From NCBI RefSeq assembly GCF_017876315.1, contig NZ_JAGINU010000001.1:3782001-3846000 (forward strand): 64,000 bases of DNA, read 5' to 3'. Under the pieces are notes generated by a model. The model worked only from the letters and a program-made list of their open reading frames with translations. It was not told the DNA's origin and did no database searches. Source of the DNA: Pseudonocardia parietis (GTDB lineage: Bacteria > Actinomycetota > Actinomycetes > Mycobacteriales > Pseudonocardiaceae). The stretch's first letter is position 1, and every line of letters begins with the position of its first letter. A program made the position numbers and the translations under genes. Of this stretch, positions 50,255 to 60,201 are shown piece by piece.

Positions 50255-51172
50255 TTGCACCACGTCGGCCACGTGATCGCCGACGTCGGCTACGCGCTCG
50301 CCCACTACCGACGCATGGGCTTCCACGTCCCCCCGCTGCAGCGCCCCGTACTCCCGGACCACCCGGAAGGTCCCTCCCGCGCCGTCGGCGTGGCCAACTC
50401 GCACATCGGGTTCGCGCACGACTTCGTCGAGCTGATCGCCGTGGTCGACGACGGTCCGTACCCGGACGACGAGGTCGTCCCGGCACCGCTCACGGTGCCC
50501 GCTGCCGCGCTCCCGGATCTCGAGCAGGCCATCGCCTCGACCGCCGCACGGCTGACAGCGGCACTCGCCCGGTTCGAAGGCCTCCACGTCCTGTGCTTCG
50601 GCGCCGCCGACGCCGACGCCACAGCCGCGCGGCTGCACGCGGACGGCGTCACACATTCCGGGGTGAAGCGGGCACGGCGACCGTCCACGACCGGTTGCAC
50701 GGAGGTGCCGATCGGCTACCTGGAGATCGACGACTCCTCCGGGCTCTCCCCGGAGGGCCGGCTCGCGGTCTCCGAGCCACTACCCCAGGACCGGACGGAG
50801 CACCCCAACGGCGCGTTCCGCCTCGCCGGGACGATCCTGTGCGTCGCCGACGACGAGCTCGCGGACCACGAGTCGCGCTACCAGCGGTATCTGAACGGGG
50901 GCGCCCGCGACGACGGTCCGGCCCGCACGTTCGACCTCGGCGACCAGTGGCTGACGATCGTCCCCCGGTCGGGGCTCGGACAGCTCCTCCCGGGTGAGCA
51001 GCCGCAGGCCCTACCGGCTTTCGTCGCCTACGCCGTCGAGGTGCGCAACCTGGAGGCCACCCGGCGCCACCTCCACTCGGCCGGCGTGCCGCTGCGGACC
51101 TTCCGGGCCGGGGGCGTCGTCGTGCCGGCAGCCTCGGCGCTCGGCGCGGCGGTGATCTTCCGCGGCCCGTGA
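50255..51172 (+). CDS. Glyoxalase-like (VOC, Glyoxalase_3 type) protein
   Basis: 305 residues from a TTG at 50255 that has AGGGA 9 nt upstream and fits the family start (LHHVGHVIADVGYALAHYRRMGF). Two beta-alpha-beta VOC-like halves: N-terminal one with HHVGHV and VELIAVVDDG, C-terminal one with AFVAYAVEVRNLEATRRHLHSAGVPLRTF. Metal-ligand His and Glu are visible in the first half. Substrate unknown. An alternative GTG lies 33 nt upstream. Upstream the gene abuts a truncated tetR, so its original promoter was probably lost. Confidence 0.7.
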   Translation: MHHVGHVIADVGYALAHYRRMGFHVPPLQRPVLPDHPEGPSRAVGVANSHIGFAHDFVELIAVVDDGPYPDDEVVPAPLTVPAAALPDLEQAIASTAARLTAALARFEGLHVLCFGAADADATAARLHADGVTHSGVKRARRPSTTGCTEVPIGYLEIDDSSGLSPEGRLAVSEPLPQDRTEHPNGAFRLAGTILCVADDELADHESRYQRYLNGGARDDGPARTFDLGDQWLTIVPRSGLGQLLPGEQPQALPAFVAYAVEVRNLEATRRHLHSAGVPLRTFRAGGVVVPAASALGAAVIFRGP

Positions 51173-51253
51173 CAGCGTCCGAGCCACCACCACACGCCTC
51201 GACCGAGGCGCACCCATGGCTGCGGATCGTCGAGGAATGTCGAGAACGACGTC

Positions 51254-51285
51254 GCCGCGCCCCGGAGCTCGGTCCGGGGCGCGGC
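51254..51285 (+). terminator. Strong hairpin between the glyoxalase-like gene and the formate dehydrogenase operon
   Basis: 13-bp perfect stem GCCGCGCCCCGGA / TCCGGGGCGCGGC with loop GCTCGG, followed on the plus strand by a T-rich tail (tgtgttctcgttctt). It also lies past the last minus-strand dehydrogenase gene and may act in both directions. Confidence 0.7.
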
Positions 51286-51320
51286 TGTGTTCTCGTTCTT
51301 ACGGGCTCGTTCTTACGGGC

Positions 51321-52526
51321 TCAGCCCTGCGGCAGGTTCTGGACGTGCTGGAAGCCGAACCGGCCCTTGATGCACAGGTGCCCGTGGGTGACCGAGTGGT
51401 CCGACGGGCTGGTCACGTTCACGATCTCGCCCTGCTGCACGTGCAGTTCCAGGTTGCAGCCGACCCCGCAGAACGAGCAGACCGTGGTGGTGACGGTCTC
51501 CTGCTCGGGGTGCCAGTTCCCGGCCTCGCGCTTGTCGTACTCGGACACCGACTTGAGTGCCCCGGTCGGGCAGACCCCGATGCAGTTGCCGCAGTACACA
51601 CAGGCCGAGTCGGGCAGTTCCACGTCGTACTCGGTCGCGATGCGGGCGTCGAACCCGCGCCCGGCCGCGGCGATCGCGAAGGTGAACTGGGCGTCGGTGC
51701 CGCAGGCGTTGACGCACTTGTAGCACATGATGCACCGCGAGTAGTCCCGCACGTACAGGTCGTTGTCGACCTTGACGGGCTGTTCCACGGTCGCCCGCGT
51801 CCGACCATCCGGCGCAGAATGGTGCCCGGCGTGACGCCGTTCCCGCTCCCCGTCCACGGTGGGCGGTGCGGGTGGGCCGTAGCGCTCGGGGTCGACGCCG
51901 TACTCGCCCATCCAGCGCTGCACATCACCACTGGCCTCGCTCATGTCCGCCGAGGAGGCCAGCAGCTCCAGCACCATCCGGCGGCTGTGGCGGACCTTGT
52001 CGGTGTCGGTCCGCACTTGCATGCCGTCCTCGCAGGTGCGCGCACACGACGGGGCCAGGGTCCGGGCACCCTCGACCTCGACCACACACACCCGGCAGGC
52101 GTTGATCGGGTCCATGTTCGGCGCCCAACACAAGGTCGGGGTGTCGGCCTGCTGCGGGGTGCCTTCGCGGTGCAGTGCCTCGAGGATCGTGGACCCTTCG
52201 AGGACCCGGGCCTCGGTGCCGTCGAGCGTGACCGAGATGGTGCGCCGGATCTGCCCGAGCATCACCGGCCCCCCGGCGAGGCGTTCGGCCGGTCCGGGTG
52301 CCGATCCGGCGGGGTCGGCGACGGTCACACCGACCGCGCCGGCTCCGTTCGCCGGGTGCAGGGCGGTGACGCCCTCCCCGGCCGCGGGGCCGGGGCCCGG
52401 GGTCTCGGTGCCGGGAACCCCGGATCCGGCGTCCGCTTCCGGGGCGCCGTCGATCTGTCCCGCAGCCCGGGGGGCGTGGGATCCCGCCCCGGGTCCGGCG
52501 GGACCCTTGCCGCTGGTCGTCGTCAT
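51321..52526 (-). CDS. Formate dehydrogenase iron-sulfur subunit (2Fe-2S, 4Fe-4S, and detached Mo-subunit Fe4S4 domain)
   Basis: 401 residues. After a Gly/Pro-rich linker (about 1-80) come a plant-type 2Fe-2S domain (TLCWAPNMDPINACRVCVVEVEG), the NuoG-like His/Cys region (CARTCEDGMQV), two 4Fe-4S ferredoxin motifs (CIMCYKCVNACG, CVYCGNCIGVCPTGA) and, at the C-terminus, CSFCGVGCNLELHV... GHLCIKGRFGF. That last block is the Fe4S4 domain that normally opens the molybdopterin catalytic subunit. So the catalytic chain is split: this piece ends where the next (54558-56504) begins. It relays electrons from the Mo site toward the flavin subunit. A 14-bp tandem repeat (gttcttacgggctc, twice) lies just past its stop. 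Confidence 0.88.
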   Translation of the reverse strand: MTTTSGKGPAGPGAGSHAPRAAGQIDGAPEADAGSGVPGTETPGPGPAAGEGVTALHPANGAGAVGVTVADPAGSAPGPAERLAGGPVMLGQIRRTISVTLDGTEARVLEGSTILEALHREGTPQQADTPTLCWAPNMDPINACRVCVVEVEGARTLAPSCARTCEDGMQVRTDTDKVRHSRRMVLELLASSADMSEASGDVQRWMGEYGVDPERYGPPAPPTVDGERERRHAGHHSAPDGRTRATVEQPVKVDNDLYVRDYSRCIMCYKCVNACGTDAQFTFAIAAAGRGFDARIATEYDVELPDSACVYCGNCIGVCPTGALKSVSEYDKREAGNWHPEQETVTTTVCSFCGVGCNLELHVQQGEIVNVTSPSDHSVTHGHLCIKGRFGFQHVQNLPQG

Positions 52527-52566
52527 CGCCGTCCTCTCCGTGTCGGGTCCGGCCGCTGTGGCCGGG

Positions 52567-54558
52567 TCACCGGGTGCCCCCGTGGCCGTTCGTGGACGGC
52601 AGCCCGCGCGACGCCGGTGCCGCGATCAGTTCCAGTTCGATCGCCGACATCACCGCGGACGGCGCCGTCTGCCCCAGCCCGCAGATCGAGGCGTCGCGCA
52701 TGACCCGCGCGAGGTCGTCCAGCAGGGCCAGCTCGGTCTCGCGGGAGCCGATCGGCGCCCCACGTTCCAGGCGGGCCAGGGCCTCCTCCTGACGGACGGT
52801 GCCGACCCGGCAGGGCACGCACTGCCCGCACGACTCGTCGCGGAAGAACGCCGCGATCCGCCGCAAGGTCCCGGTGATATCGGCGGCGGTGTCGAAGACC
52901 AGCACCACTCCCGAGCCGAGGGTGGCGCCGATGTCGCGGGTGCCCTCCAGGGTGAGCGGGACGTCGAGGTCGTCGGGCATCACGAACCCGCCGGCCGCCC
53001 CGCCGAGCAGGATGGTGCGCAGTTCCCCGCGCACCCCGCCGGCGAGCTCGAGCAGCTCGCGCAGTGTCGTCCCGAAGTCCACCTCGTAGACCCCGGGTGT
53101 GGCGACCGCGCCGGCGAGGCAGAACAGCTTCGACCCGGTCGAGCGGTCCCCACCGACGGAGGCGAAGGTCTGCCCGCCGATGTCGAGGATCTCCAGGACG
53201 TTGTAGAGGGTCTCCACGTTGTTGATCGCCGTCGGCTTCCCGAACAGGCCCTTCTGCGCCGGGAACGGCGGCTTGTTCCGCGGCTCACCGCGGAAGCCTT
53301 CGAGGGACTCCAGCAGCGCGGTCTCCTCACCGCAGATGTAGGCACCGGCGCCGCGGCGTAGCTCGATGTCGAAGGCGAAACCCTCGCCCATCACGTCCTC
53401 GCCCAGATAGCCGCGGGCGCGGGCGGCGGAGATCGCGTCCTGCAGCCGGCGGGTCGCCAGCGGATACTCGCCGCGGATGTAGAGATAGCCGACGGTGGCG
53501 CCGGTGACGTACCCGGCGACCGTCATGGCCTCGATCAGCCCGAACGGGTCGCCCTCCATCAGTACCCGGTCCTTGAACGTGCCGGGTTCGGACTCGTCGG
53601 CGTTGCACACCAGGTAGTGCGGGCGCTCGGGGGACTGCGCGACGCCGTCCCACTTCACGCCGGTGGGGAACGCCGCGCCGCCTCGCCCGGTCAACGACGA
53701 GTCCTTCAGCTCCGCGATCACCCGGGACGGGCCGAGGTCGACGGCCCGGCGCAGCGCCGCGTACCCGCCACGGAAGCGGTAGTCGTCCAACGACGACGGG
53801 TCGACCACCCCGACCCGGCGCAGCAGCCGCAGGCGCTGGGGTCGGTCGGCGGCGGCGCCACGGGTCTGCGGCGCGCTCACCGACGTGTCGGCGAACGCCT
53901 GATCGGCCTCGGTGGCCTGGTCGCCGCCGGTGTCGAACGGGGCGGCCGCGGCCTCGACGGTGCCGGACGGGGTGGCCGGTGCCTGGGACAGGTCCGGCTC
54001 GCCCGCGCGCTGGTGCAGTACGGCCGGGGCGCGTTCGCACAGGCCCAGGCACGGGCTGCGGACCCAGCAGGCGTCGGCGCCGGCCGGCCCGTCCCCGCCG
54101 GGCGGGGCGTCCGTGGTGCCGGGCGGGGCCGCCGGTGCGGCTGTGGTGTCGCGGGCGCCGCCTTCGGGGCCGAGCGCCGCCGTGAGCTCGGTGATGATCT
54201 CCTCACCCCCGTTGGGCCCGCACACGACGTCGTCGCACACGTGCACCACCCGCGGCGCCCGCGCCTCGACCGAGAACATCGCATAGAACGTCGCGACGCC
54301 GTAGATCTCGGCAGGAGGCACGGACAGGGTCCGGGCGATGTGGTTGAGCGCGCCCTCGGAGACCCAGCCGACGGCGTCGTGCACGGCGTGCAGCACCGGT
54401 AGCAGCAGGTTCCGCTGCGAGCGGGCGGCGTGCCCGCCGTGCACCGAGCGGGTCGGGCGGTCGCCGTTGTCCCGAGCCGGGGCCAGCCGGCCGAACGCGG
54501 CGTCGATCGCGTCGCGTTCGACCCCCGTGGCCTCGGCGGACGACAGATGCAGGTCCAT
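52567..54558 (-). CDS. Formate dehydrogenase diaphorase subunit (NuoE-NuoF fusion)
   Basis: 663 residues, ATG overlapping the catalytic-subunit stop (ATGA). The N-terminal ~200 residues are NuoE-like with the thioredoxin-fold 2Fe-2S cysteines (VVHVCDDVVCGPNG, VRSPCLGLCERAP). A linker of about 60 residues follows, then NuoF: FMN/NADH site SSLTGRGGAAFPTGVKWD, YLVCNADESEPGTFKDR, GAGAYICGEETALLESLEG, SLBB region and the 4Fe-4S site ESCGQCVPCRVGT with the last Cys in SICGLG. It passes electrons to NAD+. Together with its neighbours it makes a soluble NAD-dependent formate dehydrogenase of the Fds/FdhAB type. Confidence 0.93.
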   Translation of the reverse strand: MDLHLSSAEATGVERDAIDAAFGRLAPARDNGDRPTRSVHGGHAARSQRNLLLPVLHAVHDAVGWVSEGALNHIARTLSVPPAEIYGVATFYAMFSVEARAPRVVHVCDDVVCGPNGGEEIITELTAALGPEGGARDTTAAPAAPPGTTDAPPGGDGPAGADACWVRSPCLGLCERAPAVLHQRAGEPDLSQAPATPSGTVEAAAAPFDTGGDQATEADQAFADTSVSAPQTRGAAADRPQRLRLLRRVGVVDPSSLDDYRFRGGYAALRRAVDLGPSRVIAELKDSSLTGRGGAAFPTGVKWDGVAQSPERPHYLVCNADESEPGTFKDRVLMEGDPFGLIEAMTVAGYVTGATVGYLYIRGEYPLATRRLQDAISAARARGYLGEDVMGEGFAFDIELRRGAGAYICGEETALLESLEGFRGEPRNKPPFPAQKGLFGKPTAINNVETLYNVLEILDIGGQTFASVGGDRSTGSKLFCLAGAVATPGVYEVDFGTTLRELLELAGGVRGELRTILLGGAAGGFVMPDDLDVPLTLEGTRDIGATLGSGVVLVFDTAADITGTLRRIAAFFRDESCGQCVPCRVGTVRQEEALARLERGAPIGSRETELALLDDLARVMRDASICGLGQTAPSAVMSAIELELIAAPASRGLPSTNGHGGTR

Positions 54559-56504
54559 CAGTTACCTCCTGCCACCGGGAGCGTCGACCTGACGTCGGCG
54601 CCGAGCTTCTCGATCCGCACTGCGGTGGCCTTGAACTCCGAGGTCCCCGACTTGGGGTCCCAGGCGTCGTTGGTCAGCGCGTTCACGTCGACCTCCTCGG
54701 AGAAGTGCGGCGTGAACGACGCCAGACCCGGCCGCAACGACGGATCCAGGGCCACCGGCGCCTCCACCGACCCGCGCCGGCTGCTCACCCGCACGCGTTC
54801 ACCGTCGGCGATGCCCATGCGTGCGGCATCGGACGCGTCCATCCGCAGCGACTCCCGTCGCCGCAGCGGCGAGGCGTAGCCGCCGGTCTGGACACCGGAG
54901 TTGTAGGCGTCCAGCAACCGCACCGTCGTCAACCGGATCGGGAACTGTTCGTTGAGCGTGTCCACCGGGGCGACGTGCTCGACCGGGGTGAACGGCGCCG
55001 CCGCACCACGCTCGACCGGATCGTCGGCCCACAACCGGGCGTGGAGCAGTGGGGTGCCCGGATGCTCCTCGGCCGGGCACGGCCACTGGATCCCACCGAG
55101 CGCGTCCAGGCGGGCATAGCTCATCCCGTGGTGCCAGTTCAACGACACCGACCGCAGTTCGTCCCACACCTGCTCGGCGGTGGGTTCACCCCACGCGTGC
55201 CCGAGCCGGTCGGCGATCGCACAGATGATGTGCGTATCCGGACGGGCCACGCCGGGTGGGTCGAGCGCCTTGCGGACCCGCTGCACCCGCCGTTCGGAGT
55301 TGGTGACGGTGCCCTCGTACTCACACCAGTCCGCGGCCGCCGGCAGCACCACATCGGCCAGCTCCGCGGTCGCGGTCCGGAAGATGTCCTGAACCACCAG
55401 ATGATCCAACGACCCGAGCATGGCCCGGGCGTGCACGGCGTTGGCCTCGGACTCCGCCGGGTTCTCCCCGATGCAGTACAGCGCCGAGAGGTCGCCGCGC
55501 TCCATCGCCTCGAACATCTCCGACAGGTGCATACCCTTCTGCGGCGGGATCGGCTTACCGCCGTACACGGCCTGGAACCGGGCCCGTGCCACATCGTCGG
55601 CCAGGTCGTAGCCACCGGGCAGCTTCGACGGGATCGACCCCATGTCGCCGCCGCCCTGCACGTTGTTCTGCCCACGCAACGGCACCAACCCCGACCCGTA
55701 CCGACCCACATGCCCGGTCAACAACGCCAGATTGATCAACGCGAACACGTAGTCCGCGGCGTTGTGATGCTCGGTGATCCCCAGAGTCCAGCAGATCTGC
55801 GCCCGATCAGCCCGGGCGTAGGCGTGCGCGAGCTCCCGGATCGTGGCCGCCGGGACACCGGTGATCTCCTCGGCCCGCTCCAGGGTGTAGGGCTCGACCG
55901 AGGCCGCGTAGTCGGAGAACCCGCTGGTGGAACGCTCGACGAACGACCGGTTCACCAGACCGGCATGAATGATCTCCCGCCCCACCGCATTGGCCAGGGC
56001 GATGTCGGTGCCCACGTCCAGGCCGAGCCAGGCGTCCGCCCAGTGGGCGGTCGAGGTGTGGCGCGGGTCCACCGAGTACATCCGGGCACCCTTACGCAGC
56101 CCTTGCAGCACGTGGTGGAAGAAGATCGGGTGCGTCTCGCGGGCATTGCTACCCCACAAGATCAGAAGGTCGGCGTTTTCCGCCTCGACATAAGCGGAGG
56201 TGCCGCCGCCGGCACCGAACACAGCCGTCAGACCGACGACACTGGGAGCGTGTCAAGTACGGTTACAGCTGTCGACGTTGTTGCTGCCCATCACCGCCCG
56301 AGCGAACTTCTGCGCGGTGTAGTTCATTTCGTTGGTGGCCTTGGAGCAGCTGAACATCCCGAACCGCTCGCCGGGCACATCCCGGAAGCCCGCCGCAGCA
56401 CGGTCCAGGGCCTCCTCCCACGAGGCGGGACGCAGTACACCGTCCTCCCGGACCAGCGGCTCGGTGAGCCGGACGTGGCGGACACGGTTGCGACCTCGGG
56501 GCAT
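54558..56504 (-). CDS. fdhF: Selenocysteine formate dehydrogenase catalytic subunit (in-frame UGA)
   Basis: 648 residues if the TGA at 56253-56255 is read as selenocysteine (residue 84). Upstream of it are 83 residues in family register (LTEPLVREDGVLRPASWEEALD, MFSCSKATNEMNYTAQKFARAV, NNVDSCNRT). Downstream HAPSVVGLTAVFGAGGGTSAYVEAENADL continues without any frame change. Sec followed by His is the Mo ligand pair of formate dehydrogenases. ATG behind AGGAGG. A SECIS-like hairpin follows the UGA directly. The chain lacks the usual N-terminal Fe4S4 domain, which is encoded at the end of the operon. Both the molybdopterin domains and the C-terminal dinucleotide-binding-like domain (QFPIRLTTVRLLDAYNSGVQTGG) are complete. 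Needs SelA/B/C/D encoded elsewhere. Confidence 0.9.
56222..56244 (-). promoter_or_regulatory. SECIS-like element after the Sec codon
   Basis: In mRNA sense, a hairpin with upper stem CGUC/GACG closing the loop GGUCU (56230-56234), a U-containing internal bulge and a lower CAG/CUG stem. GGUCU begins 18 nt after the UGA, and loop sequence and spacing agree with the bacterial SECIS of E. coli fdhF as I recall it. It would recruit SelB. Confidence 0.8.
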
Positions 56505-56552
56505 CGTCGACCTCCTGCTACGAACTCGTTGGCGTGATCATGCTAACACGCC

Positions 56553-56563
56553 CATACTGTATG
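56553..56563. promoter_or_regulatory. CATAC-type motif upstream of the formate dehydrogenase operon
   Basis: CATAC-T-GTATG, perfect palindrome, 49 bp upstream of the fdhF ATG and between it and the gcl terminator hairpin. Confidence 0.65.
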
Positions 56564-56570
56564 CCGTATC

Positions 56571-56606
56571 CCTCGAGGTGTCCGCGCGAGTGCGGACACC
56601 TCGAGG
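56571..56606 (-). terminator. Terminator hairpin after gcl
   Basis: Perfect 15-bp stem CCTCGAGGTGTCCGC / GCGGACACCTCGAGG with loop GCGAGT, 8 nt past the gcl stop on the minus strand. It isolates gcl from the formate dehydrogenase operon. Confidence 0.75.
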
Positions 56607-56613
56607 CCCGGTG

Positions 56614-58425
56614 TCAGCGGGGCGGAAGTGGGCTGACAGCGGTCGGGGCGTGTTCCCGCACGCTCGCGAGCTCCTCGAATTCGGTCACCGCGTCGATCTC
56701 GGCAGCGCCCATGGAGACGTTCGTGACCCGCTCCAGCACGACCTCGACGACGACCGGCACCTTGTGCTCGCGGGCCAGGGTCCACGCCCGGCGCAGGGTC
56801 GGCGCGATCTCCTCCGGGTCGGTGACCCGCAGGCCGACACAGCCCAGCCCCTCGGCCACGACGACGTGGTCGACGCCGTACCCCTTGGGTGCGGGCTCGC
56901 GGTCACCGTCCACCGCGTCCGTCGTGTGGATGTTGTCGAAGCCCAGCTGCACGCAGAAGTCCATGTCGAACGCCCGCTGTGCCTGCCGGATCAGCCCCAG
57001 GTAGGAGTTGTTGACCACGATGTGCACGTAGGGCAGCTGGAACTGCGCACCGACGGCCAGCTCCTCGAGCATGAACTGGAAGTCGTAGTCGCCCGACAGC
57101 GCCACCACGGGCGTCGACGGATCGGCGACGACGGCGCCGAGCGCGGCCGGGATCGTCCAGCCCAGCGGGCCGGCCTGCCCGGCGTTGATCCAGTGCCGTG
57201 GCCGGTAGACGTGCAGGAACTGGGCCGCGGCGATCTGGGAGAGCCCGATCGTGGTGACGTAGCGGGTGTCCGGGCCGAAGACCTCGTTCATCTCCTGGTA
57301 GACCCGCTGCGGTTTGATCGGGGTCTCGGTGAAGTGCGTGCGCCGCTGCAGCGTGGCCTTGCGCTCCGCGCAGCCGGCGACCCACTCCGTGCGATCCGGC
57401 AGCGTGCCCGCGTCCCGCCGGCGCCGGGCCTCGGCGACGAGCTCGTCGAGCGCCGCGCCGGCGTCGGACACGATGCCGTAGTCCGGCGCGAACACCCGTC
57501 CGATCTGGGTCGGCTCGATGTCGATGTGCACGAACGTGCGCCCGCGCCGGTAGGTGTCGAGTCCGCCGGTGTGCCGGTTCGCCCACCGGTTCCCGATGCC
57601 GAGCACGGCGTCGGACTCGAGGAAGGTGGCGTTGCCGTAGCGGTGCGCGGTCTGCAGCCCGGCCATGCCCGCGGCGAGCCGGTGGTCGTCCGGGATCGCG
57701 CCCCAGCCCATCAGCGTCGGCACCACCGGCACGTCGAGCACCTCGGCGAGCTCGACGAGGCGGTCGGACGCGTCGGCGTTGATCACCCCGCCGCCCGCGA
57801 CGATCAGCGGTCGTTCCCCGGCGCAGAGCAGGTCGAGTGCCTTCGCGGCCTGCTCACGGGTCGCGGCGGGCCGGTGCACCGGCAGCGAGGTGTAGGTGTC
57901 CGGGTCGAAGTCGATCTCGGTGACCTGGACGTCGACCGGCAGGTCGATCAGCACCGGGCCCGGGCGTCCGGAGCGCATGAGGTGGAACGCCTGGGCGAAC
58001 GCCCACGGCACCTGCGCCGCCTCGAGGACCGTCATGGCCATCTTCGTGACCGGCTTGGCGATCGACGTGATGTCGACGGCCTGGAAGTCCTCCTTGTGCA
58101 GCCGGGCGACCGGGGCCTGCCCGGTGACGGCCAGGATCGGGATCGAGTCCGCCTGCGCCGAGTACAGCCCGGTGATCATGTCGGTTCCGGCCGGGCCGGA
58201 GGTCCCGACGCAGACGCCGATGTTCCCGGCGTGGGTGCGGGTGTAGCCCTCGGCCATGTGCGCGGCGCCCTCGACGTGCCGGGCGAGCACGTGGGCGATC
58301 CCGCCGTGCGCGCGCATCGCGGAGTAGAACGGGTTGATCGCGGCACCGGGGACGCCGAAGGTCTGGGTCGCGCCCTCCAGCTCGAGGATCTTCACCGCCG
58401 CGTCGACGGCACGCATCCGGGGCAT
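56614..58425 (-). CDS. gcl: Glyoxylate carboligase (tartronate semialdehyde synthase)
   Basis: 603 residues. Thiamine diphosphate enzyme of the acetohydroxyacid-synthase type with Gcl-specific sequence: [36 protein letters not shown] (Val replaces the usual ThDP-activating Glu at this position, as in Gcl), [52 protein letters not shown] and the ThDP motif [35 protein letters not shown]. It condenses two glyoxylate to tartronate semialdehyde plus CO2. ATG inside the glxR2 stop (ATGA). Third gene of the operon hyi2-glxR2-gcl. Confidence 0.96.
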   Translation of the reverse strand: MPRMRAVDAAVKILELEGATQTFGVPGAAINPFYSAMRAHGGIAHVLARHVEGAAHMAEGYTRTHAGNIGVCVGTSGPAGTDMITGLYSAQADSIPILAVTGQAPVARLHKEDFQAVDITSIAKPVTKMAMTVLEAAQVPWAFAQAFHLMRSGRPGPVLIDLPVDVQVTEIDFDPDTYTSLPVHRPAATREQAAKALDLLCAGERPLIVAGGGVINADASDRLVELAEVLDVPVVPTLMGWGAIPDDHRLAAGMAGLQTAHRYGNATFLESDAVLGIGNRWANRHTGGLDTYRRGRTFVHIDIEPTQIGRVFAPDYGIVSDAGAALDELVAEARRRRDAGTLPDRTEWVAGCAERKATLQRRTHFTETPIKPQRVYQEMNEVFGPDTRYVTTIGLSQIAAAQFLHVYRPRHWINAGQAGPLGWTIPAALGAVVADPSTPVVALSGDYDFQFMLEELAVGAQFQLPYVHIVVNNSYLGLIRQAQRAFDMDFCVQLGFDNIHTTDAVDGDREPAPKGYGVDHVVVAEGLGCVGLRVTDPEEIAPTLRRAWTLAREHKVPVVVEVVLERVTNVSMGAAEIDAVTEFEELASVREHAPTAVSPLPPR

Positions 58426-59330
58426 CAGGGCCTCCCGTGGGTCTGGGTGTCCGATCCGCGGCCGGAGAGCCGCGCGATGGTGCGGTACAGGGCGGAGTGG
58501 TCGAGCCCGCCGTCGCCGGCGGCTCGGGTGGCGGCCACCAGCTGGGCCACCAGCGAGCCCACCGGGGTGGCGACGCCTGCCTCCCGCGCGGCCGAGGTGA
58601 CGATGCCCATGTCCTTGTGGTGCAGGTCGATCCGGAAGCCCGGGGCGAAGTCGTCCCCGAGGATCTTCGACGCCTTCTGGTTCAGCACGGCGGAGCCGGC
58701 CAGGCCGCCGCCGAGCACCTCGACCGCGGCAGGCAGGTCGGCGCCGTGCGCCTCGAGGAACACGAGCGCCTCGGAGAGCAGGGCGATGTTGCCGGCGACG
58801 ATCAGCTGGTTGGCGGCCTTCACCGTCTGCCCGGCGCCGCTCGGGCCGACGTGCACGACGGTCTTGCCGACGACCTCGAGCAGCGGGCGGGCCGCGGCCA
58901 CGTCGGCGTCCACGCCGCCGACCATGATCGACAATGCGGCGTTCTCCGCCCCGGCCTGGCCGCCGGAGACCGGCGCGTCGATCATCCGGAGCCCGGCGGC
59001 CGCGGCCTCGGCGGCCAGACCGGCTGCCACGTCCGGTCGGATCGTCGAGAAGTCGATCACCAGCGTGCCGGGTGCCGCATGCGCGAGCACACCGTCCTCC
59101 CCGGTCAGGACGTCGGTGACGTCGGGGGAGTCGGGCAGCATCAGGGCGACGACCTCGGCGCCGCGCACGGCGTCCGGCCCGGAGTCGGCGGCCCGCCCGC
59201 CGGCGTCGATGAGCGGCTTCGCCTTCTCCGGCGTGGCGTCGAAGCCGACGACGTCGTGTCCGGCGCGGGCCAGGTGCTGGGCCATCGGGCTGCCCATGAT
59301 GCCGAGCCCGATGAACGCGATGGTGGTCAT
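58425..59330 (-). CDS. glxR: 2-hydroxy-3-oxopropionate reductase, copy 2
   Basis: 301 residues. [67 protein letters not shown] and [16 protein letters not shown]. It is a close paralogue of copy 1 at 29355-30230; the middle and C-terminal parts are nearly the same. Produces D-glycerate from the Gcl product. It lies between hyi2 and gcl, and is coupled to gcl. Confidence 0.95.
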   Translation of the reverse strand: MTTIAFIGLGIMGSPMAQHLARAGHDVVGFDATPEKAKPLIDAGGRAADSGPDAVRGAEVVALMLPDSPDVTDVLTGEDGVLAHAAPGTLVIDFSTIRPDVAAGLAAEAAAAGLRMIDAPVSGGQAGAENAALSIMVGGVDADVAAARPLLEVVGKTVVHVGPSGAGQTVKAANQLIVAGNIALLSEALVFLEAHGADLPAAVEVLGGGLAGSAVLNQKASKILGDDFAPGFRIDLHHKDMGIVTSAAREAGVATPVGSLVAQLVAATRAAGDGGLDHSALYRTIARLSGRGSDTQTHGRP

Positions 59331-59365
59331 GGTGGTCCTCTCTGTGCCGGCGCTCGCTGCGCGAG

Positions 59366-60187
59366 CTACGCGCGGGTGGTCGAGCCGGCCCGCGCACCGG
59401 CGGGCAGCCAGGCGAACGGGTCGGATCCGGTGGGCTTGTACTCGCATCCGATCCAGCCGTCGTAGCCCGCGGCGGTGAGCCGCTCGAGCCAGGCGGACAG
59501 CGGCAGGTCGCCGGTGCCCGGCTCGCCGCGGCCGGGCGCGTCGGCGATCTGCACGTGCCCGATCCGCCCGGCGTACCGGTCGATCGCGGCCTCGACGTCG
59601 TCGCCGTTCACGGCCAGGTGGTAGACGTCCAGCAGCAGCGCCACGTGGTCCGAACCGACCCGGTCCAGCACGGCGACGGCGTCCGCGGCGGTCTTGAGCG
59701 GGTAGGCGTCCACCCCGCTGACGGGTTCGACCAGTACGACCGCGCCGATCGCGGCGGCGGCCAGACCGGCCACGGCCAGGTTCTCCGCGGCCAGTGTGTC
59801 CTGCTCGGCAGGTGCGACGCCGTCGATGCGGTTGCCGTACAGCGCGTTGAACCCGGTCGTGCCGAGTCGTGCGCCGATGCCGGTGGCGATGGCGATGGCG
59901 TCGCGGAACTCGTGGGAGCGCGACGGGTCGGACAGCAGTCCGCGGTCCCCGGCCGGCATGTCCCCGGCCGGGAAGTTCAGACCGGTCAGCCGGACGCCGG
60001 CGTCGTCCACGGCGCGGACGAAGGCATCCACCTCGCGGTTCGCGGGGACGGCTTCGGCGAACGGCCACCAGAACTCGACGGCGTCGAAGCCGGCGTCGCG
60101 GGCGGCCTGTGGGCGCTCATGGAGCGGCAGGTCGGTGAACAGGATGGAGCAGTTCACGGTCCAGGACCGTGACGAGGGGTAAGGCAC
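59366..60187 (-). CDS. hyi: Hydroxypyruvate isomerase, copy 2
   Basis: 273 residues from GTG 5 nt after GGAGG; a second GTG at 60155-60157 is possible. TIM barrel as in copy 1: [96 protein letters not shown]. First gene of the hyi2-glxR2-gcl operon, with an IclR operator 15 bp upstream of its start. Confidence 0.93.
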   Translation of the reverse strand: MPYPSSRSWTVNCSILFTDLPLHERPQAARDAGFDAVEFWWPFAEAVPANREVDAFVRAVDDAGVRLTGLNFPAGDMPAGDRGLLSDPSRSHEFRDAIAIATGIGARLGTTGFNALYGNRIDGVAPAEQDTLAAENLAVAGLAAAAIGAVVLVEPVSGVDAYPLKTAADAVAVLDRVGSDHVALLLDVYHLAVNGDDVEAAIDRYAGRIGHVQIADAPGRGEPGTGDLPLSAWLERLTAAGYDGWIGCEYKPTGSDPFAWLPAGARAGSTTRA

Positions 60188-60201
60188 ACGAGCCTCCGAA
60201 A

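Noticed and set aside
48027..50486. 819-codon minus-strand frame opposite pntB
   Set aside because: Low-complexity antisense translation with no motif; the sense strand encodes an unmistakable transhydrogenase.
56253..56255. Nonsense mutation or sequencing error splitting the formate dehydrogenase gene
   Set aside because: The frame is unchanged on both sides, the codon falls at the known Sec position, and a SECIS-like hairpin follows at the correct distance.
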